DNA of 64,000 nt from Planococcus liqunii. Lineage in GTDB: Bacteria > Bacillota > Bacilli > Bacillales_A > Planococcaceae. Shown here piece after piece: positions 60,073-64,000 of this stretch. The position numbers and the translations under genes were made by a program. Within the stretch, counting starts at the first letter, position 1. Each line of letters begins with the position of its first letter. The notes beneath the pieces were generated by a model that worked only from the letters and a program-made list of their open reading frames with translations, did not search any database and was not told the DNA's origin. The DNA lies in contig NZ_CP129238.1 of NCBI RefSeq assembly GCF_030413595.1, forward strand, positions 2,914,001 through 2,978,000, read 5' to 3'.

Positions 60073-61143
60073 TTAATCATTTAATTCTATTACTTCTCCA
60101 TTCTTTACTTGTTCCTGGTGAGAGAATGACAGTACTTTTTCATAGATGTCTATATGCATTTGCATGATAACCTTTGGAGAAAAAATTTTCTCGAATTGCC
60201 CTCTTACTTCTTCTCTATTTAACTTTTCTTCATAAGCCGCTACTAAAGAATTTCTTATTTCTTTAATATTTCGCGGATCAATTTGTTTGCAATACTTTTC
60301 TATCCCAGTTTCCAATATAGGCAAATCTTTTGCTATCACTAAGTTAGCTCCTGCCATACCTCCTTCAATAGCAACTGTTCCCATTGTTTCTTGAAATGAA
60401 GGCATGACCACTACCTTAGCACTACAAAAAGCAGAAGATAGCAATGGATCAGAGGCGTCCAACCAACCTAAGAAATGCATGTTGTCCGTTGCCTCTTTTT
60501 TACATTCCTCATAATAGTTCTGATTATTATGATCTTCTCCTCCAATAAAAACTATTGGAATATCTGACCCCTTCATTGCCTTAATTACGTTTAGTTGATT
60601 TTTATTTTGATCAAACCGAGCAACTTGAAGAATAAAATCTTTCTTTGATGAAATTCGTTGTTGAATAAGTGAGGGATCAGCATCTTTTGCATTGACTAAC
60701 GGAATGTCCGGAATAACGGATATTTTTTTTCTATCTACTTTGTAAACCTTAGCAATGAACTCGGCTTCTTTTTTTGTTTCTGTAATAACTGCATCTGCTA
60801 ATCCAAGCATTTCTTTATATTTACTGTATCCTGTATGAATCGGTAACAACTTGGTTAACCATAAATTTGCAGAAATAATCCATTTTTTGTCCACTTGTAA
60901 AATAGTAGAAATGATAATAGGAACTCTACTACTTTTAGCAGTGGCTGCCAAAGCATAATTTTCCTCAGATAGGCGAAAAATATGAAGCACATCATAGTTT
61001 GTTAATTTATCTTCCCATTTATTAAAAAAATCAATAGTTATATTTTTTTGCTGTAATCCTTCATATAATAATTTAATTTTGGCATTAACGCCTCCGGCTA
61101 CGTTTTGCTTTACAGTACTATAGCTTTCAAACAGAATTTTCAA
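60073..61143 (-). CDS. GT4 family glycosyltransferase (glycan cluster)
   Basis: 356 aa GT-B fold. C-terminal domain: ILQVARFDQNKNQLNVIKAM (about 190-209), MHFLGWLDASDPLLSSAFCS, and the nucleotide-binding VVMPSFQETMGTVAIEGGMA (E-x7-E). The N-terminal half is typical of GT4 enzymes that use a retaining mechanism. It overlaps the Wzy-like gene by 17 bases, showing co-transcription. Confidence 0.88.
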   Translation of the reverse strand: MKILFESYSTVKQNVAGGVNAKIKLLYEGLQQKNITIDFFNKWEDKLTNYDVLHIFRLSEENYALAATAKSSRVPIIISTILQVDKKWIISANLWLTKLLPIHTGYSKYKEMLGLADAVITETKKEAEFIAKVYKVDRKKISVIPDIPLVNAKDADPSLIQQRISSKKDFILQVARFDQNKNQLNVIKAMKGSDIPIVFIGGEDHNNQNYYEECKKEATDNMHFLGWLDASDPLLSSAFCSAKVVVMPSFQETMGTVAIEGGMAGANLVIAKDLPILETGIEKYCKQIDPRNIKEIRNSLVAAYEEKLNREEVRGQFEKIFSPKVIMQMHIDIYEKVLSFSHQEQVKNGEVIELND

Positions 61144-62362
61144 AGGCTTTCTTTCCTTTCTTTCTATCGTTGCTTCGGAAGTAGACTACTCTACTATCAT
61201 TCCAAACTATTGATAGGTACTTTATTCCAAAAAAGAGAAAAAGCCAGAACCAAGGTTCCTTTAAATAAATTGAACTGAAAATCAACTTTGGAAAACTTGA
61301 AGAGATAAAGAGGATTCCTATAATCTTGTTATAGCCAGTCGAATGGAATAGAATTTTCCATAAAGAGCGAGTAATCAACAAGATAAAAAAGAGCAAACCT
61401 ATAAAACCATATTGGATTAAAACATCTAGAAAAAAATTATGAGTATAATCCTGCGAACGAGAAACATTATTATAGGCACCGGTACCAAATCCGATTAGCG
61501 GACGTTCCGTAATCATTTGATAAGCATCTTGCCATATCATGTCTCTTCCAGACAAGATGGAAATCGAAGATCCCGACAATGCTTCCTTTACAGATTGTAA
61601 AGAGTAACTATAATATCCTCGCTTAGTTGTAAATTCTATCAATACATCAATAATCTTCATCATATTAAAGGAAACGAAAAGGACAGCAAGTCCTGAGTAA
61701 AAATACAAAAGAATAACTTTAAGATCTTTTTTATTCATCAAAATATTCATAAGTAATATAAAACAAACAACTGATAAAACAGCACCCTTATTAGCGAAAA
61801 CTATAATTAGGATAAAACAACAAACCTCTAATATTAGCACCCATCTAATTTTAAAAAAGCGCCGTCCAATATATAATCCGAAGTATGCAGGCATAGCCAT
61901 TCCGTACCCATATGACATATAATCGCCAAAAATAGAATACTCATTAAAAGGGTCTAAACCATACGCAATAAAAATGATGATTGAAAAATTAACATAGTAT
62001 TTCAGCATCTTTTCATGGTCTTTTACTTGAGCATAAAGCAGAATCGGAATGACTCCAAAAATAGCAAAGTCATATATAACTAAAAAAATAAATGTATTGT
62101 GTCTTAATATTATATCCAGCATAAAAATTAGCATCATCGTACTGACAAAAGGAATCCACTTGAATACTTTGCTATTATCTATTCTCCAAAAAAGGTTATA
62201 TATGATCGATAAGCATACGATGATTAAAGTTACAATAAACAGGATGATGGTGCTGTAATCTTGAAAAACCCCAAGAACTGGTTTCAATAATGTGAAACTC
62301 CATAAATAAAATATAAGTAAAAATTCATTTATATTTTTTTTAATCTCCACGATGAGCAACAC
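61127..62362 (-). CDS. Wzy-type O-antigen/capsule polymerase-like membrane protein
   Basis: 411 aa, about 11-12 helices. The Wzy_C-like feature is the large extracytoplasmic loop with RPLIGFGTGAYNNVSRSQDY and the following THNFFLDVLIQYGFIGLLFF (about 296-335), as in O-antigen ligase/polymerase proteins. It polymerises repeat units after flipping. The start is uncertain: TTG at 62362 or GTG six codons... nearby; the gene overlaps the preceding GT2 by about 23 bases. Confidence 0.82.
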   Translation of the reverse strand: MLLIVEIKKNINEFLLIFYLWSFTLLKPVLGVFQDYSTIILFIVTLIIVCLSIIYNLFWRIDNSKVFKWIPFVSTMMLIFMLDIILRHNTFIFLVIYDFAIFGVIPILLYAQVKDHEKMLKYYVNFSIIIFIAYGLDPFNEYSIFGDYMSYGYGMAMPAYFGLYIGRRFFKIRWVLILEVCCFILIIVFANKGAVLSVVCFILLMNILMNKKDLKVILLYFYSGLAVLFVSFNMMKIIDVLIEFTTKRGYYSYSLQSVKEALSGSSISILSGRDMIWQDAYQMITERPLIGFGTGAYNNVSRSQDYTHNFFLDVLIQYGFIGLLFFILLITRSLWKILFHSTGYNKIIGILFISSSFPKLIFSSIYLKEPWFWLFLFFGIKYLSIVWNDSRVVYFRSNDRKKGKKAFENSV

Positions 62363-63269
62363 TTCCTAATAAAAATCTTATATAGGAAAAGAAATATTGA
62401 ATAATTTTGCGAGTAAAATTCATAGGACTCCAGAAAACGAAACGCATGTATACTTTCATCGCTTTTGTTACATAGCCTTTACTAATATGATCCCAAAAAA
62501 CAGGTACATAATGTTTTGTGTAAAGTTCTTTCTTAAATCCAGGGGTTTTAAAGTCAATTTCTTTTATAATTTGCTCGAATTGATTAAAAAATTTAAGCTT
62601 TAATTCTTCTAGCTCATTACCATGCAAATGATTTTCTCCTTCATTGACGCCAGTTACAACAAGACATTCCTGATTCCTTCCTAACTTGAATACTTTAAGA
62701 AATCTTAATAAAAATTCGTAATCTTGATGTCTTCTATAAGATTCTGTGAATCCATTTATTGCTTGAATAGCATCTTTGTAAAACATAAGAGTAGAGGTGG
62801 TTGGCGAGAATTCCATTAATAATATAGCCTTTGACAAGTCTCCTTCCTGCGGAGGAGGAACTTCTTTTCCTCTAGTAATTCTTCCACAGCACACTCCTTG
62901 TATAGTTGGGTTCTCCATCAAATAGTAGACATCTTTTTCAATCTTTTCTGGTAAATAATAATCGTCATCGTCCAAATAACTGATAATAGTACCGCGGCTA
63001 TTCTTGACTCCGGTATTTCTGGCTGCTGCTCCATTTTTATTTTTATTATGCTTTACATAAACCACATTCTCGTTAAGCGTATATTGAGACATTAATTGTT
63101 CTGTTTCTAACCGAGCTTCTGTACTTGGATTGTTATCATCAACTACTACAACCTCAATATGTGGATAGGTTTGAGATAACGCTGATTCAATGGACCGTTT
63201 TAATTTTTCTGGCCTTCCATAGGTTGGAATTACAATACTAACTAGGACATTGTTTATTGGTACTTCCAT
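62340..63269 (-). CDS. GT2 family glycosyltransferase (glycan cluster)
   Basis: 309 aa from the ATG at 63269, which has AGGAGGT 6 bases upstream; a GTG three codons earlier overlaps that site. VSIVIPTYGRPEKLKRSIES and VEVVVVDDNNPSTEARLE form the nucleotide-binding part; AARNTGVKNSRGTIISYLDD then DDDYYLP give the metal site. C-terminal basic helical segment (FTRKIIQYFFSYIRFLLG) may attach to the membrane. Overlaps the stop of the upstream GT gene by 32 bases. Confidence 0.88.
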   Translation of the reverse strand: MEVPINNVLVSIVIPTYGRPEKLKRSIESALSQTYPHIEVVVVDDNNPSTEARLETEQLMSQYTLNENVVYVKHNKNKNGAAARNTGVKNSRGTIISYLDDDDYYLPEKIEKDVYYLMENPTIQGVCCGRITRGKEVPPPQEGDLSKAILLMEFSPTTSTLMFYKDAIQAINGFTESYRRHQDYEFLLRFLKVFKLGRNQECLVVTGVNEGENHLHGNELEELKLKFFNQFEQIIKEIDFKTPGFKKELYTKHYVPVFWDHISKGYVTKAMKVYMRFVFWSPMNFTRKIIQYFFSYIRFLLGSVAHRGD

Positions 63270-64000
63270 CTTTACCACCTCCTAAATAATCGTTTCTTCC
63301 CTTCCACATCTCTTGAACTGCTTGAAAGAATGTAAAGGTTGAACTGTATAAACGATATTTCCTAATGGCAAACTGCAAAATAAGCAGCCATGAATACTTA
63401 TTACTTAGGGCTGTAAATATAGCTCCACGATCATAAAAGAATTTTTTATCAAAACCATTAAACCAAGTAGAGGCTCCACTAAAATCAACAGTTAGTAAAT
63501 AAGACGGATCAAAGTGTATAGCGAGATTTTTCTTCAAGCACTCAAATAAGAAGAGATGTTCTTCTCCGGACTTGTATAACAATGAACCAGAACCGAAATC
63601 TTCATTAAATTTGATGCCATGTTGTTTAATAGATTTACGCCTGAAAGTAATTTGACAAGAACTTACTCGCAACGCATTTAAATACCCTAACTTTTTTTTC
63701 TTTGCAAAGAAACTTTTTTCCGATTGACCTTTCGAGTGATACGCAAAAACTACAACATCTGCCTCGGGATTGTCTCGGTAGGCCTTCTCGATCATTCCAT
63801 TGCTTTCTTCATTATAAAAAAAATCGTCGTCGCAAATAACGCATATATCACCTAGAGCATTTTCGATAGCTAAATTGCGGCTTTTACTTAATCCTCTTTC
63901 CTGAGTTGAAATTCTTCTGAGTGTGCAATCATCCATCTGAATCTCTGATTTCTCTTCATAATCGGTTTGATTTATGAGAAGGGCATCTGATTTAATATTC
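63238..64000 (-). CDS. GT2-like glycosyltransferase, 5' end outside window
   Basis: The frame stays open to the right edge (NIKSDALLINQTDYEEKSEI upstream of the first internal ATG), so the true start is beyond 64000. The visible 253 residues carry GLSKSRNLAIENALGDICVI and the acidic CDDDFFYNEE metal-site region. The rest is the C-terminal half of a GT-A fold. Probably an early or middle gene of the same polysaccharide operon. Confidence 0.75.
   Translation of the reverse strand, partial: NIKSDALLINQTDYEEKSEIQMDDCTLRRISTQERGLSKSRNLAIENALGDICVICDDDFFYNEESNGMIEKAYRDNPEADVVVFAYHSKGQSEKSFFAKKKKLGYLNALRVSSCQITFRRKSIKQHGIKFNEDFGSGSLLYKSGEEHLFLFECLKKNLAIHFDPSYLLTVDFSGASTWFNGFDKKFFYDRGAIFTALSNKYSWLLILQFAIRKYRLYSSTFTFFQAVQEMWKGRNDYLGGGKDGSTNKQCPS

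Overview
The window looks like chromosome from a low-to-moderate G+C Gram-positive of class Bacilli, most likely Planococcaceae (Planococcus-like). This is an inference. It rests on AGGAGG-type ribosome binding sites with frequent GTG/TTG starts, GlpP, a sigma-B-like promoter class, UPF0316, SLH surface proteins, and a YdaK/YdaM/YdaJ-like polysaccharide operon. No rRNA gene, intact prophage, insertion sequence or CRISPR array was seen. There is one tRNA gene (Leu, CAG).

Layout. 0-13 kb: the glpP end, a YfhO glycosylation-type membrane protein, an SGNH-fold protein with a dismantled active site, a truncated ATP-grasp gene, two FemAB-like acyltransferases, a glycine-rich stress-type membrane protein, two VanZ proteins, and the wecC-mnaA pair that makes UDP-ManNAcA. 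13-16 kb: a translationally coupled operon with a degenerate-GGDEF-like membrane protein, a processive GT2 synthase and a GH8-like lipoprotein. 16-23.4 kb: two paralogous beta-helix (pectate-lyase-3 type) proteins flank a small unknown gene, tandem SLH proteins and an SH3b-M15 D,D-carboxypeptidase. 23.4-38 kb: mostly metabolic single genes (PatB-like lyase, third FemAB-like protein, aldo/keto reductase, NERD nuclease, CBS protein, amidase, MscS channel, ABC ATPase, PepF, secreted Zn-peptidase). It also holds a trypsin-nuclease fusion and composite 21-bp tandem repeats. 38-45.7 kb: a sialic acid catabolic cluster. 45.9-54.5 kb: SDR-MarR operon, UPF0316, Ig-like surface protein, two small unknowns, a solitary PD-(D/E)XK protein, a polar amino-acid ABC importer and a NeuD/PglD-type acetyltransferase. 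55-64 kb: tRNA-Leu, galU, and an A+T-rich polysaccharide cluster (GT2, PIG-L deacetylase, Wzx, GT4, Wzy, two GT2) that runs off the right end.

How it fits together. The recurring theme is cell-surface glycan: precursor supply (WecC, MnaA, GalU), assembly (glycosyltransferases, Wzx, Wzy, YdaM-like synthase), modification (FemAB-like, NeuD-like, PIG-L, YfhO) and surface attachment (SLH, SH3b). The nan cluster takes up sialic acid by a sodium symporter and converts it by NanA, NanK, NanE and NagB to fructose-6-phosphate under an RpiR regulator. It also carries an unexplained flavoprotein.

The signals most worth following are: the composite hairpin plus 21-bp repeat element at three intergenic loci; the leaderless trypsin-endonuclease fusion; the flavoprotein inside the sialic acid operon; the catalytically dead SGNH protein; the reduced c-di-GMP-type polysaccharide operon; and a 23-codon ORF with a consensus RBS behind a sigma-B-like promoter. 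All identifications come from reading translations and motifs; no database search was run.
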